Origin: Virgibacillus_F necropolis_A
GTDB taxonomy: Bacteria; Bacillota; Bacilli; Bacillales; Amphibacillaceae
Assembly: GCF_044793635.1 (NCBI RefSeq)
Contig: NZ_CP084992.1
Location: forward strand, 2,418,001 to 2,482,000
Direction: 5' to 3'
DNA length: 64,000 nt
This document shows positions 1-9,507 of this stretch, piece after piece. The notes under the pieces are model-generated. The model worked only from the letters and a program-made list of their open reading frames with translations. It ran no database searches and was not told the DNA's origin. How positions within the stretch are numbered: the stretch's first letter is position 1; every line of letters starts with the position of its first letter. The translations under genes were made by a program, and so were the position numbers.

Positions 1-2
1 TG

Positions 3-683
3 GAAGAGATTGTTCATGAATTAAAGGTTCATTTAATGGAGTCCGAAAAAGAAGGAAAGCCAATCGAAAAAATAATTGGGCGAACACCAAAAGAATATAT
101 GGAGCAACTATCAGATGAAATGCCTAATGATTACCTCAGTTGGATTAAATATTTACCCATTATTGCTTTAGGTGCATTTTCATTCATTATTATTGGAGAT
201 GCGATTCGTGGAGAGCTTGTGTATTCTATGTTGCAGTTAGTGGGTTATCCGGTAATTTCACTATTATTTATTTTTGTTTTGATGTATGTTTTTAAGTATA
301 CAGCGGGAAATTCCTTATCAAAAGTGAAAGAAATATTTATTTTCTTATGTATAGGGATGTTACCTATTGCTCTGTTTGTTGGTTTAATTGTTTTAGACCG
401 CACTATTGATACCCCGCTTGTTCACTTAGGCTCTACTGGCAGTATAATTGTGACCAGCCTTGCAATTATTACTATGATTTTGCTTTCCGTATGGAGTAAG
501 ACTTGGATTTTGATCATCTTGTCGCTAATTATTTTTGTGCCTGAAATTATTTTGAATGAAACTGCAATTCAAGAAAGTACGAAGTCCATGTTGAATTTAT
601 TTATAATTATCATTGGGGTAGGAATCTACCTTCTTATTTCAAGCAGGTTAGAAAAAAATAAGGGAAGGGGTAGTAATATATGA
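3..683 (+). CDS. HAAS-domain membrane protein, 5' end outside window
   Basis: The frame is already open at the first bases (EEIVHELKVHLME precedes the first internal ATG at 36), so the gene starts upstream and is partial here. The soluble N-terminal part has the HAAS pattern (EEIV-x-EL-x2-HL, then GK-x-IEKIIG-x-TPKEYM), a helical signalling module of Bacillota that usually follows a PadR-type regulator gene. About six hydrophobic helices follow, from roughly residue 45 of the visible part to the end. The stop codon overlaps the next start (ATGA), so the two genes are probably co-transcribed. A sensory or regulatory membrane role is inferred from the family; the exact function is unknown. Confidence 0.75.
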   Translation, partial: EEIVHELKVHLMESEKEGKPIEKIIGRTPKEYMEQLSDEMPNDYLSWIKYLPIIALGAFSFIIIGDAIRGELVYSMLQLVGYPVISLLFIFVLMYVFKYTAGNSLSKVKEIFIFLCIGMLPIALFVGLIVLDRTIDTPLVHLGSTGSIIVTSLAIITMILLSVWSKTWILIILSLIIFVPEIILNETAIQESTKSMLNLFIIIIGVGIYLLISSRLEKNKGRGSNI

Positions 684-1600
684 AATTAAAAGACAATGAT
701 CTTCCAACAGAAGTAATTAAATGGATTATTAACGCTGTAAATCCAAATGCTACTGTTAATTCTATTGAGCGATTGAAGGGGAGTACTTCATCTACGCTGC
801 ACAGCATCTCACTTCAGGTTAATCAGTCTAATTATGATGTTGTGTTACGACAATTTGATAATAAAAAATGGCTACAGGAAGAGCCTGATTTAGCATTCCA
901 TGAAGCAGAAAGTCTTCGTTTTGCAGCAGATGTGGAAGTTCCAACACCGAGTATTATAGCATTTGACGAGGGTGGGATTGTGTGCGGAAACCCACTTGTT
1001 CTAATGACGAAGCTGGACGGAGCTGTGGACATTTTGCCAGCTAACATGGATCATTGGGTGCGTGAATTAGCCCATTCGCTTGTAAAAATCCATGCTGTGG
1101 ACACAACGGACTTTCAGTGGACTTATTTCACCTATAATGATAAAACAAAATTAGAAGTACCAAGCTGGTCAAAAGTTCCTGATGTATGGCAAAAAGCAAT
1201 AGACATTGTAAAGGGGCCACAACCAACTGTCAGCAAACAATTTATCCATCGGGATTACCACCCTACAAATGTGTTATGGAAAAATAATAAAGTCAGCGGT
1301 GTGGTCGATTGGGTGAATGCTTGTTATGGACCAGCAGGAATTGACGTTGGCCATTGCCGGCTAAATCTGGTGAAGTTGTACGGCGTGCAAGTTGCAGATC
1401 AATTTTTATCGGCGTATCTATCCCTAGCTGGTGAAACTTATACCTATGATGTTTATTGGGATATTTTATCAGTAATGGACGGTGGTTCAGATGTATATCC
1501 AGGTTGGGAAGTGTTTGGCGTTAAAGGGTTAACGGACGGGATGATGGAAAAGCGTTTAGATACATATCTGAAAAGTTTGATTAATAGACTAGTAATATGA
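680..1600 (+). CDS. Aminoglycoside phosphotransferase (APH)-family kinase
   Basis: A 306-aa protein of the APH/choline-kinase fold. The catalytic loop (Brenner motif) is FIHRDYHPTNVLW at about residues 188-200, and the metal-binding Asp follows in VSGVVDW near 209. The N-terminal lobe has the SxxSTLHxI nucleotide loop and a conserved Glu region (EAESLRFA). It should transfer a phosphate from ATP to a small hydroxylated substrate; family members act on aminoglycosides, macrolides, choline or fructosamine, and nothing here decides the substrate. Its ATG overlaps the preceding stop by 4 nt, implying translational coupling with the HAAS protein. An antibiotic resistance role is not demonstrated. 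Confidence 0.85.
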   Translation: MKLKDNDLPTEVIKWIINAVNPNATVNSIERLKGSTSSTLHSISLQVNQSNYDVVLRQFDNKKWLQEEPDLAFHEAESLRFAADVEVPTPSIIAFDEGGIVCGNPLVLMTKLDGAVDILPANMDHWVRELAHSLVKIHAVDTTDFQWTYFTYNDKTKLEVPSWSKVPDVWQKAIDIVKGPQPTVSKQFIHRDYHPTNVLWKNNKVSGVVDWVNACYGPAGIDVGHCRLNLVKLYGVQVADQFLSAYLSLAGETYTYDVYWDILSVMDGGSDVYPGWEVFGVKGLTDGMMEKRLDTYLKSLINRLVI

Positions 1601-1644
1601 AAAAAAGTGGTATATAATTAAAAAATTGGAGGGGGATTGATTAA

Positions 1645-1920
1645 GTGAAAGCAAAATTAGATGCAATTTTAGAGTCATTAGAAGATTTGAAACACGGTCA
1701 AAAACAATTTGAAGAAAAGCTTGAACTGTTGAATGAAAAGTTAATTGATTTTGGGTTAAGATTAGATAATTTTGAAACCAAATTAGATTATATAGATGAA
1801 GAGTTTGACAATTACATGGTTGAAACAAGAAGCCGGTTTAAGTATACATTTGCAAATATGGATGAGCATAAAGCACTTTTTGAAATGATTGAGAGTCAAA
1901 ACCACACATACCGACATTGA
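1645..1920 (+). CDS. Small coiled-coil protein, unknown function
   Basis: A 91-aa acidic protein that starts with GTG 9 nt after a strong SD (ggaggggg at 1628-1635). Residues 1-55 are an almost continuous heptad pattern of Leu/Ile with Glu and Lys (ILESLEDLKHGQKQF, KLELLNEKL), which predicts a long parallel or antiparallel coiled coil. There is no signal peptide and no membrane segment. It lies 45 nt after the kinase gene on the same strand and could be in the same transcript. I do not recognise a family with confidence. Confidence 0.75.
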   Translation: MKAKLDAILESLEDLKHGQKQFEEKLELLNEKLIDFGLRLDNFETKLDYIDEEFDNYMVETRSRFKYTFANMDEHKALFEMIESQNHTYRH

Positions 1921-2135
1921 TTACAACACCTCAGAGACTCCACAACTCCACCACATAGGCAATTTTAACTGTTTTTTGAAAAATCGCTCTAATCTAGTAA
2001 TATTTTACTATAAATTTACAAAAATTGAATTGTAACCTTCTATTGAGTATGCCATATTAATAGTGTGTCATATTCTTTTTTATGTCATGTTATAAGGTGA
2101 ATGTGATGTAAATATATCATAAACGGAGGGTATCA

Positions 2136-5100
2136 ATGAAGAATTCTACTGTTAAAAAGATGTTGAATCTCTTTCTTATTTTCACGCTAGTTTTTATGAA
2201 TTATTCCACTATTTTAGTTACAACTGTATCAGCGGAAAGTAATGAAGTTGTAGCAGAGGATTTATTTGTTTCAGAGTATATTGAGGGAAGTTCGTATAAC
2301 AAGGCAATTGAAATTTATAATGGAACTGGTACTGAAGTAGATTTATCGAACTATCAAGTAGAGTTATATAGTAACGGTGCTACAGAGGCCAGTCAATCTG
2401 TGACATTGTCAGGTACATTGCAGCACGGTGATGTGTTTGTTATTGCACATAAAAGTGCTGACTCCAGCATTTTAAGCCAAGCAGACCTACAGGATTCATC
2501 TGTCGTTAATTTTAATGGTGATGATGTAGTTGTTTTGAAAAAAGGCGAAACAGTCCTGGATGTATTTGGTGAGATTGGCGCGGATAGTGATTTCGCCAAA
2601 GGTGTGACACAAGTAAGAAATCCTTCAATTACAAAACCAAATGCAACCTATGATAACGCGGAGTGGGCGGACTATGCATCAAATACATTTGCATATCTTG
2701 GTTCCCATACAATGGATGGCGTTGATCCAGAAGATCCACCGGGTGACCCAGATGATCCGGAAGCACAAGCGTATACTATTGCAGAAGCTAGAGCATTAAA
2801 TGATGGAACTGCTGTAATAGTAGAAGGTATCGTAACAGTTGATAATACTGCAATAAGTAATGGCGCACAATTTACTACATACATACAAGACGAGACAGGT
2901 GGCATTAACTTATTTGCATTTGAGCAAGGCTCTATTCCTGATGTAGAAGAAGGGGATAGAGTAAAAGTAACGGGTGAGCTAGATTCGTATAATGGCTTGA
3001 AAGAGGTAGTCCCAAGCTCGGTTGAAGTGTTAGAGCAAGGTCAGGCTTTACCTGAAGCACAAAATATTACATTAGCAGACCTTCAGGACCCAGCAGTAGC
3101 AGAAGCCTATGAGGGTGAACTGGTTCATCTAACAGGCTTTATCAATAATATTCCCGATACTCCTGCTGGTGGTGGCTACAATATTTCGTTAATAGATGCT
3201 GACTATAATGGTACAACACTAAGGGTTATGGAAGGATCTCTTGATACGTCATTGATAGAACCGGATAAGTGGTACGATATTACAGCGGTTGTTAGCCAAT
3301 ATAATTCTTATCAACTAATACCGACCGAACAGGCAGATATTCAGTTAGCAGACGTGCAACCTGAACCGCCAACTGCAGCTGGAGTCTATGAATCTACAGT
3401 TGACCATGTTACAGATGGGGATACGATTCATTTAGCAACACCTGTACTTGGGGGTACAAAGGTGCGTTTCCTGAATATCGACACTCCAGAAACATATACA
3501 GCGCATAACGATGATCCTGCCCGTGATGAAATTAATGCAAATCAAAAAGCCATGGGAGAAGAAGCTAAATCATACATGAACGAACTTCTTCAGCCTGGTG
3601 ATGAAGTGTTGGTTAAAATTGGGGAAGAACCAACTGATCAATACGGAAGATTGTTAGCTGAGGTTATCCGTAAAGAAGACGGCGTAAACATTAACGTCGA
3701 AATGGTACAACAAGGTTATGCAGTAACATACTTTATTGCACCATTTGATGAAGAGGTTTATCCGACCTATCAAAATGCAGTGAAAGAAGCAAAAGATGCT
3801 GGACTTGGAATTTGGAATCCAGAAAATCCTCTTTTAGAATTACCGTTTGTATTCCGAGCAAATGATGATCAAAAAGGATTTTCCAAATACGTTGGGAACT
3901 CCGATACAATGAAATATGTTTTACCAAAGGATTGGGCAGACGTTCCTGTGGAAAACCGAGTGTTTTTCTGGGAAGAACAAACTGCACAAGATTATGGATA
4001 TACCTTTGTTGGTGATGGGGGAGAAAACCCAGATAACCTTAAGGTACAATTATTAAGCATGAATGATTTACATGGGAAGATTGATCAACAATATGAGCTA
4101 GACCCTGATGGGGATGGAACTTTTGGTACGTATGGAAAAATGGATTATGTCGCAGGGGCAATAGAAGCCCGTGAACAAAGAAATCCAAACACGTTAGTTG
4201 TTCATGCTGGTGACATGATTGGCGGTAGTTCACCAGTTTCGGGATTACTTCAGGATGAACCAACAGTTGAAATCATGGAAGAGATAGGCTTTGATGTTGG
4301 TACTGTTGGGAATCATGAATTTGACGAAGGTACAGAAGAACTAATGCGTATGGTAAATGGCGGGGAACATCCTGATGGTTTAGGAACTGAGAATTATGAT
4401 GGGATGAATTTTCCAGTACTATGTGCAAACTGTGTATACAAGGACACAAATGAAACATTCTTGCCTTCTTATCATGTTGAAGAAATTGATGGAGAAAAAA
4501 TAGGCTTTATAGGTGTTTTAACACAAGAAGCAGCAGGTATGGTAATGCCTGCCGGGATTCAGGATATTAAATTTATTGATGAAACAGAACCTGTAAATAA
4601 TGCAGTGACAGAGCTCCAAGCACAAGGGGTAGAGGCGATTGTTTTGTTAGCCCATATTCCTGCAGAACAGTCAGGTACTAGTGCAACCGGGCAAGCCGCT
4701 GATCTAGCAAATGAAGTAAATGATGAAGTAGATGTTATTTTCGCAGCGCATAATCACAAGGTAGTTGATGGTGTTGTCGATAATAAATTAATCGTTCAAG
4801 CTTATGAGTATGGAAAAGCTTTTGCTGACGTAGATTTAGAGATTGATCGTTCAACTGGTGATATTGTGAAAAAAGAGGCAGAGGTTGTGTATGTTGACCA
4901 AAGCCAAGTAACACCTGATCCAGCAGTAACAGCTATCCTAGCAAAATATACAGAGCAGATTGCACCAATAATGAACGAAGTAATAGGCTATAATGCAGCA
5001 GATTTAACAGGCGACTACTCCAATGATGGAGATCACGGACTAGGAAATCTAATAGCTGACGGTATGAATGCAGAAATGGGTAGTGATTTTGCTATGATGA

Positions 5101-5828
5101 ATGGTGGCGGAATTAGGGCAGATTTACTTGCAGGTGAGGTTACCTGGGGTGATTTGTACAACATCCAGCCATTTGGCAACACACTAATGATGTTTGAAAT
5201 TAAAGGTGCAGATCTTTATCCAATTATTCAAGAACAATTGTCTGCAAAATATGGACCGGACTACAGCATTAGTGGATTCCATTACACATGGAATTCTGAA
5301 ATGAATGAGGTCGTTGCTATCACTTTACCTGATGGAACCTCGGTTGATATGGATAAAACATATACATTAACTGTGAACAACTATATGGGCACTTCAGCTG
5401 GTCCAATAAGTGAACTAGGTGTCAATCCGGAAATGGGCCCAACCGATTTGGATGCTACAGTAGACTTTATTGAAAGCTTGAATAGTTCGGAAGCTAACCC
5501 ATTTGAATATGGACCAGAAGGACGTATTACTACTACAACTGAGTTGCCTGGTGAAGAAGAGCAACCAGAAGTTATTGTTACACCGAAGAAAAATAATGGT
5601 ACCGCAACCGTCCATACAAAAGATTTAGAAGCACTAGAATCAGGCGTGCGCGTTATAATCAATATTCAAAATGACAAAAAGCCACGCAGATTGTTACTGA
5701 ATAAAAGACAAGTAGATATATTGAAAGAAAAAAATGTGACATTGGTTGTTGAGAATGATGTGACATCGAAAACGTTTATTATGGCGGATATGCCAAGCGG
5801 AGTTTTGAAGGTTAGTTTAGAACAATAG
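2136..5828 (+). CDS. yhcR: YhcR-like secreted nuclease / 5'-nucleotidase
   Basis: A 1230-aa exported multidomain enzyme. Signal peptide at residues 1-33 (cleavage after VSA). Then a lamin-tail-like domain (about 40-195), an acidic DPEDPPGDPDDPE linker, OB-fold nucleic-acid-binding modules (about 210-400), a thermonuclease domain (about 418-556: DGDTIHL, VRFLNIDTPET, YGRLLAEV supply the Arg/Asp/Glu/Arg set), a metallophosphoesterase domain from about 635 (NDLHG, HAGDMIGG, GNHEFDEG, AAHNH) and the 5'-nucleotidase C-terminal domain (about 945-1120, NGGGIRADL). This order matches B. subtilis YhcR (about 1217 aa), a Ca-dependent sugar-nonspecific nuclease. Unlike the cell-wall-anchored homologue, the protein stops after a beta-type tail with no LPxT-like motif or terminal membrane helix, so it may be fully secreted. 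SD acggaggg precedes the ATG. Confidence 0.9.
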   Translation: MKNSTVKKMLNLFLIFTLVFMNYSTILVTTVSAESNEVVAEDLFVSEYIEGSSYNKAIEIYNGTGTEVDLSNYQVELYSNGATEASQSVTLSGTLQHGDVFVIAHKSADSSILSQADLQDSSVVNFNGDDVVVLKKGETVLDVFGEIGADSDFAKGVTQVRNPSITKPNATYDNAEWADYASNTFAYLGSHTMDGVDPEDPPGDPDDPEAQAYTIAEARALNDGTAVIVEGIVTVDNTAISNGAQFTTYIQDETGGINLFAFEQGSIPDVEEGDRVKVTGELDSYNGLKEVVPSSVEVLEQGQALPEAQNITLADLQDPAVAEAYEGELVHLTGFINNIPDTPAGGGYNISLIDADYNGTTLRVMEGSLDTSLIEPDKWYDITAVVSQYNSYQLIPTEQADIQLADVQPEPPTAAGVYESTVDHVTDGDTIHLATPVLGGTKVRFLNIDTPETYTAHNDDPARDEINANQKAMGEEAKSYMNELLQPGDEVLVKIGEEPTDQYGRLLAEVIRKEDGVNINVEMVQQGYAVTYFIAPFDEEVYPTYQNAVKEAKDAGLGIWNPENPLLELPFVFRANDDQKGFSKYVGNSDTMKYVLPKDWADVPVENRVFFWEEQTAQDYGYTFVGDGGENPDNLKVQLLSMNDLHGKIDQQYELDPDGDGTFGTYGKMDYVAGAIEAREQRNPNTLVVHAGDMIGGSSPVSGLLQDEPTVEIMEEIGFDVGTVGNHEFDEGTEELMRMVNGGEHPDGLGTENYDGMNFPVLCANCVYKDTNETFLPSYHVEEIDGEKIGFIGVLTQEAAGMVMPAGIQDIKFIDETEPVNNAVTELQAQGVEAIVLLAHIPAEQSGTSATGQAADLANEVNDEVDVIFAAHNHKVVDGVVDNKLIVQAYEYGKAFADVDLEIDRSTGDIVKKEAEVVYVDQSQVTPDPAVTAILAKYTEQIAPIMNEVIGYNAADLTGDYSNDGDHGLGNLIADGMNAEMGSDFAMMNGGGIRADLLAGEVTWGDLYNIQPFGNTLMMFEIKGADLYPIIQEQLSAKYGPDYSISGFHYTWNSEMNEVVAITLPDGTSVDMDKTYTLTVNNYMGTSAGPISELGVNPEMGPTDLDATVDFIESLNSSEANPFEYGPEGRITTTTELPGEEEQPEVIVTPKKNNGTATVHTKDLEALESGVRVIINIQNDKKPRRLLLNKRQVDILKEKNVTLVVENDVTSKTFIMADMPSGVLKVSLEQ

Positions 5829-5843
5829 ATTATTTAGTTGATG

Positions 5844-5880
5844 AAAAGGATTCAGCAATTGATGCTGGATCCTTTTCTAA
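5844..5880 (+). terminator. Intrinsic terminator after the yhcR-like gene
   Basis: Inverted repeat aaaaggatyCAGCA / TGCTGgatcctttt with a short loop (attga), followed by ctaatcttttt. It lies 15 nt after the stop codon. Confidence 0.8.
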
Positions 5881-5889
5881 TCTTTTTGC

Positions 5890-6415
5890 AAGGCTCTTTT
5901 CGTACGCATTGTTGCTTTTCATCATAGTTGAAATAAACTGTGACGTAACTTTAGGTTTATTTCCAATGACATGTGCTATGCAACCGTCCAGGATCGCTCC
6001 GGGCGGATGCTTTCCGCGGGCACGGCCTTAGCCTCCTCGAGAAAACCACTCTGCGGGGTCTTCGGACACGTGCTGTTCCCGCAGGAGTCACCGCCCTCCA
6101 CTCACCTGGACTGGTAAAGCTATTTATGTAAGAATTCTTTGTCATTTCTTTCAACTAATGAATGCTGTTATTGGCAAATATTATATCAGCAGCCCGTATA
6201 CACGTAGACTCCTGCGGGAGGACAGGCATCGGTGAGACTACGCAGTGCGTTAGCACAAGGAGGCTCACCAGCCGCCCGCGGAAAGCGAAGTGTATACGGG
6301 CTGCGGCTGCCTTAGTAACTTGTTTCCATTATCAGTACTACAGATCTAACATAGATAGAAGTTACGCCGTTTATATCTATTCTCTCGAAAGCGACAATCT
6401 TTACAAAACAGCCTT
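5890..6415. mobile_element. MITE-like element, copy 1 (526 bp), long terminal inverted repeats
   Basis: The left end AAGGCTCTTTTCGTACGC.. and the right end (reverse complement AAGGCTGTTTTGTAAAGA..) are imperfect inverted repeats that continue inward through ATTGTyGCTTTy to a second matching block, GTAACTT / AAGTTAC (about 60 bp each side). The interior is GC-rich, unlike the host DNA, and holds no convincing gene. A second, shorter copy follows ddl at 51058-51495 with the same order of blocks. Inside this copy a perfect 15-bp inverted repeat (gcagcccgtatacac at 6189-6203 and its complement at 6290-6304) encloses 86 bp of another GC-rich repeat that is absent from copy 2, suggesting nesting. 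This block fills the whole gap between yhcR and the ArsR-like gene. Target duplication was not clear. Confidence 0.7.
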
Positions 6416-6429
6416 TTGAAAAAAATTTT

Positions 6430-6463
6430 AATATATAATTCAATAATTATTGAATTATATATT
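6430..6463. promoter_or_regulatory. 34-bp perfect palindrome, likely ArsR-type operator
   Basis: Every base from 6430 to 6463 pairs with its mirror (core AATTCAATAATTATTGAATT). It is followed by a second imperfect palindrome, attcta-N6-tagaat, at 6461-6478. Both lie just upstream of the SD (gaggtgac) of the regulator gene at 6509, the usual place for an autoregulatory ArsR operator. Confidence 0.6.
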
Positions 6464-6508
6464 CTATGCATGTAGAATATAAATAATTAATTAAAACGAG
6501 GTGACGAT

Positions 6509-7558
6509 ATGGATGTATTGAACATGACAAGTCGAAAAAGAGAAACCTATCAAATTAAGCTGGAGCATTCCTTATTATGGGAGTGTGCACTAGGGATTGC
6601 AGCAGTTACGAATGCAAGACTACTTGATACGCTTGAGCAACCGGATGATTATTGGAACGGTATTAAGCAATCTTTATCTGACAAAATGTTAGAGCACCTT
6701 AACTATGTAGAGAAAAATAATACATGGAAGGCTTTGCTGCAACTCCTACATCAGAGAAATTTTAAGGATTTAGCTGAATTTAATACATACATAGAAAATC
6801 TCAACTCAGAAGAAATGAAACATAATTGTCTACCGTATGTAGGGAGTCGTTACAAAAATAGTAGAGAACAAGCTTCATCTGGTGATAAATCAGCAATCAA
6901 CGATTTAAAGAATATTACTAAAGAAAACCCATTTTTTCCTGCATATATCGAGTATATATGTACAGTTGATATAGAAATTTTAAAGAAGCATTTATGTTTT
7001 GTGATGGAGGGATGGTACAAAGCTGCAATTGAACCTGAAGCAAATAAGATTCAAGCTATTTTAGAACGGGATTTTAACTCAAAAAATCATATGCAAAAAA
7101 AGATGTCATCAGAGGAATTAGTTGAATGGGCGACTGGTGGGAGTACCTATTATCCAGAACCAGGTGTATATCATGTACTTCTTATTCCGCAATATGTTTA
7201 TCGTCCATGGAATATTGAGGCTGATATCGAGGGAATCAAAGTTTTTTATTATCCTGTTGCGAATGAAAGCGTACATCCAGGTAGTGATTTTCAGCCTAAT
7301 CAATTTCTAGTTAACAAGTATAAAGCGCTTGGTGATGAGGTCAGGCTTAAAATAGTTAAATATTTATCGGAAGGTGATTCGACCCTTCAGGAACTAACAA
7401 ACAAATTGGAAATGGGGAAATCGACTGTTCACCATCACTTGAAAATACTTCGATCTGCAAAGTTAGTTGAAATAATTGAATCAAAGTATAGGTTGAAGAA
7501 AAATACATTAGATGCTTTGGCTAAAGAATTAGAGCAATTTGTTTATGGAAAGCAATAA
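6509..7558 (+). CDS. ArsR-like winged-helix regulator with large N-terminal domain
   Basis: A 349-aa protein. The C-terminal 80 residues (about 268-345) form an ArsR/HTH_5 winged helix: YKALGDEVRLKIVKYL, then LTNKLEMGKSTVHHHLKIL as the recognition helix and VEIIESKYRL as the wing. The N-terminal 260 residues are not a domain I can name with certainty; they resemble the uncharacterised extension seen in ArsR proteins that sit beside MFS exporters, and may sense a ligand. No cysteine metal-binding motif is visible in the HTH. It ends inside the start of the MFS gene, so the two are translationally coupled. The palindrome just upstream suggests autoregulation. Confidence 0.8.
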   Translation: MDVLNMTSRKRETYQIKLEHSLLWECALGIAAVTNARLLDTLEQPDDYWNGIKQSLSDKMLEHLNYVEKNNTWKALLQLLHQRNFKDLAEFNTYIENLNSEEMKHNCLPYVGSRYKNSREQASSGDKSAINDLKNITKENPFFPAYIEYICTVDIEILKKHLCFVMEGWYKAAIEPEANKIQAILERDFNSKNHMQKKMSSEELVEWATGGSTYYPEPGVYHVLLIPQYVYRPWNIEADIEGIKVFYYPVANESVHPGSDFQPNQFLVNKYKALGDEVRLKIVKYLSEGDSTLQELTNKLEMGKSTVHHHLKILRSAKLVEIIESKYRLKKNTLDALAKELEQFVYGKQ

Positions 7559-8783
7559 TGCCAAGGCAATAGAAGGGGGGCATCCACAGCTATCAAAAAA
7601 CTATCCTGTATTTCGCTTTATGGGAGGAAATTTAATTTCTTTTTTTGGTGATCAAATTTACCTAATTGCGATACCGCTAATTGTACTTGCCATTACTGGT
7701 TCGCCTTTAAGTATGGGGATCGTAGCGGCACTCGAGCGTCTGCCTATTTTATTACAACCAATCACGGGAATTCTGTCTGATCGATTAGATCGAAAAAGAC
7801 TATTACTAATTTGTGATCTTGGAAGATGTCTGATTGTAGGTTCCATGGGAGCATTCTTTATACTCAATCAATTAGAGATGTGGCATTTGTATAGCGGTGC
7901 TCTATTAATTGGGTTGTTAAGCCAAATTTATAACACTTCTCAATTTGCTTCTGTACCCAACATGGTTAGAAAAAATGATCTTCATGCTGTTAATTCGATA
8001 AATACTGGTATTTTTAATACAGCAGTGTTGGTTGCACCAGGATTGGGTGCATTATTAATAAGCCTATACAATCCAGGGTATGCATTGTTAGTTAATAGCC
8101 TTAGTTTCTTAATTGCCTTCACTGCTATTTTGAGTATTGATATAAAAGTTGCTGTTCCGAAAAAACAAGAGAAAAGAACTTTTCTCGAAGATATCAAAGA
8201 AGGGTTTCAATTTGTCATTAAAACTAAGCCTATATTCTTTACGAACCTAGCGATGATCGCATCAGTATTTGGAACTACACTCTTTCTTACGATGTTTATT
8301 TTTTATCTAAAAGATACAATGGAATTGACAACAACTCAAATCGGATGGCTTTTATCTATTGGAGGAATAGGTGCTATCTGTGGGGCGCTATTTACAAATT
8401 TATTGAGAAAAAAATTTTCTTATCGAAGGATTTTATTTCTAGCTTCTATAGCTGGTGGAACATCAATTATATTGTTTAGTCTCACAGATTCATATATATT
8501 ACTTATTTTCTTCAATGCTATGGGGACTGTATCTGTTTCTATGAAAAGCCCTTGTATCGTCACGATTAGGCAAACTCTAACTCCGGATCACTTATTAGGA
8601 CGCGTACAAGCTACAAGCCGTTTCATGACATGGATTCTTATGCCGGTAGCTGCATTCTTAGCCGGGCTTATGGCAAATCAAATTGGAACAGATACTACCA
8701 TTTTTATTGGTGGATCTATTACAACTATTGCTTCTTTTATTTATTTGCATCCATCACTCAAATATAGATGGGTTGAAGTATAG
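7545..8783 (+). CDS. MFS efflux transporter
   Basis: A 412-aa protein with about 12 membrane helices, of the MFS_3 type that includes macrolide and drug exporters. The loop 2-3 motif reads GILSDRLDRKRLL near residue 80, and GRVQATSRFMTW is typical of the helix 10-11 region. I place the start at the ATG at 7545; a TTG two codons earlier is possible. Both overlap the preceding regulator gene, and no separate strong SD is seen, which fits coupling to upstream translation. A regulated drug or metabolite exporter is the likely role, with the substrate unknown. Confidence 0.8.
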   Translation: MESNNAKAIEGGHPQLSKNYPVFRFMGGNLISFFGDQIYLIAIPLIVLAITGSPLSMGIVAALERLPILLQPITGILSDRLDRKRLLLICDLGRCLIVGSMGAFFILNQLEMWHLYSGALLIGLLSQIYNTSQFASVPNMVRKNDLHAVNSINTGIFNTAVLVAPGLGALLISLYNPGYALLVNSLSFLIAFTAILSIDIKVAVPKKQEKRTFLEDIKEGFQFVIKTKPIFFTNLAMIASVFGTTLFLTMFIFYLKDTMELTTTQIGWLLSIGGIGAICGALFTNLLRKKFSYRRILFLASIAGGTSIILFSLTDSYILLIFFNAMGTVSVSMKSPCIVTIRQTLTPDHLLGRVQATSRFMTWILMPVAAFLAGLMANQIGTDTTIFIGGSITTIASFIYLHPSLKYRWVEV

Positions 8784-8831
8784 TTGTATGGCACATAGGC
8801 TAGATTAAGTGTACAGGAGGGACGGGATAAG

Positions 8832-9497
8832 ATGAAGGTTAAATTAAAGTGGCTGTATAAGGGTGAGAAAACGGAGGAAGTAGAGTTTGAATCAGCATGG
8901 ACATCACAGGATTCCATGGAACATCTACTAGCTGATATTGAAAAAACAGGCCGTGTGAAAGAATTAGTTATTATCGATGAGATGGAAAATGAGTGGACAC
9001 AAAAGGAATTTAGTAAGTTAAAGGAAACAATAGAACATGAGGCACATGATGTAGTCGTCTATTTTGATGGTGGATTTGATCGAAACACAAGCAGTGCCGG
9101 ATTAGGTGTTGCGATCTATTATCAAAAGAATCATGTACGCTATCGTATAAGAACGAATCAATTTATTAGTGCAATGGAGACAAATAGTGAAGCGGAGTAC
9201 GCAGCGTTACATTATGCAGTGATGCAACTAGAGGAATTGGGTGTACATCATCTTCCGTGCACATTCAAGGGAGATGCGCAAGGTATATTAAAGCAGTTGG
9301 AAGGTACATGGCCGTGCTATGAGGAAAAATTAAACAATTGGCTTGATCGAATTGAACTGCAATTAGAGAAGCTTGGAATCAAACCTTATTATGAGGTGAT
9401 TAGTAGAAAAGAGAATAAGGAAGCGGATCGTCTTGCAACGCAGGCGTTAGTTGGAGTAGATATAAATAGTGAAAAAGAGTTAGAGAAGGATTCGTAG
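8832..9497 (+). CDS. RNase HI-like protein (YpeP type)
   Basis: A 221-aa protein with an N-terminal extension of about 70 residues and a C-terminal RNase H domain. The four acidic catalytic positions are visible: YFDGGFD (about 78), NSEAEYAAL (about 118), KGDAQG (about 146) and ENKEADRLA (about 196). It should cleave RNA in RNA-DNA hybrids, although B. subtilis YpeP-type homologues are reported to have weak or no activity. SD aggaggg precedes the ATG. It is a single gene with an inverted repeat after it. Confidence 0.85.
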   Translation: MKVKLKWLYKGEKTEEVEFESAWTSQDSMEHLLADIEKTGRVKELVIIDEMENEWTQKEFSKLKETIEHEAHDVVVYFDGGFDRNTSSAGLGVAIYYQKNHVRYRIRTNQFISAMETNSEAEYAALHYAVMQLEELGVHHLPCTFKGDAQGILKQLEGTWPCYEEKLNNWLDRIELQLEKLGIKPYYEVISRKENKEADRLATQALVGVDINSEKELEKDS

Positions 9498-9507
9498 TTA
9501 TTATTAT

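Noticed and set aside
5957..6419. Open frames of 65 and 85 codons on both strands of the GC-rich segment
   Set aside because: They lie inside the MITE-like repeat, have no SD and no protein-like composition; the openness comes from GC content.
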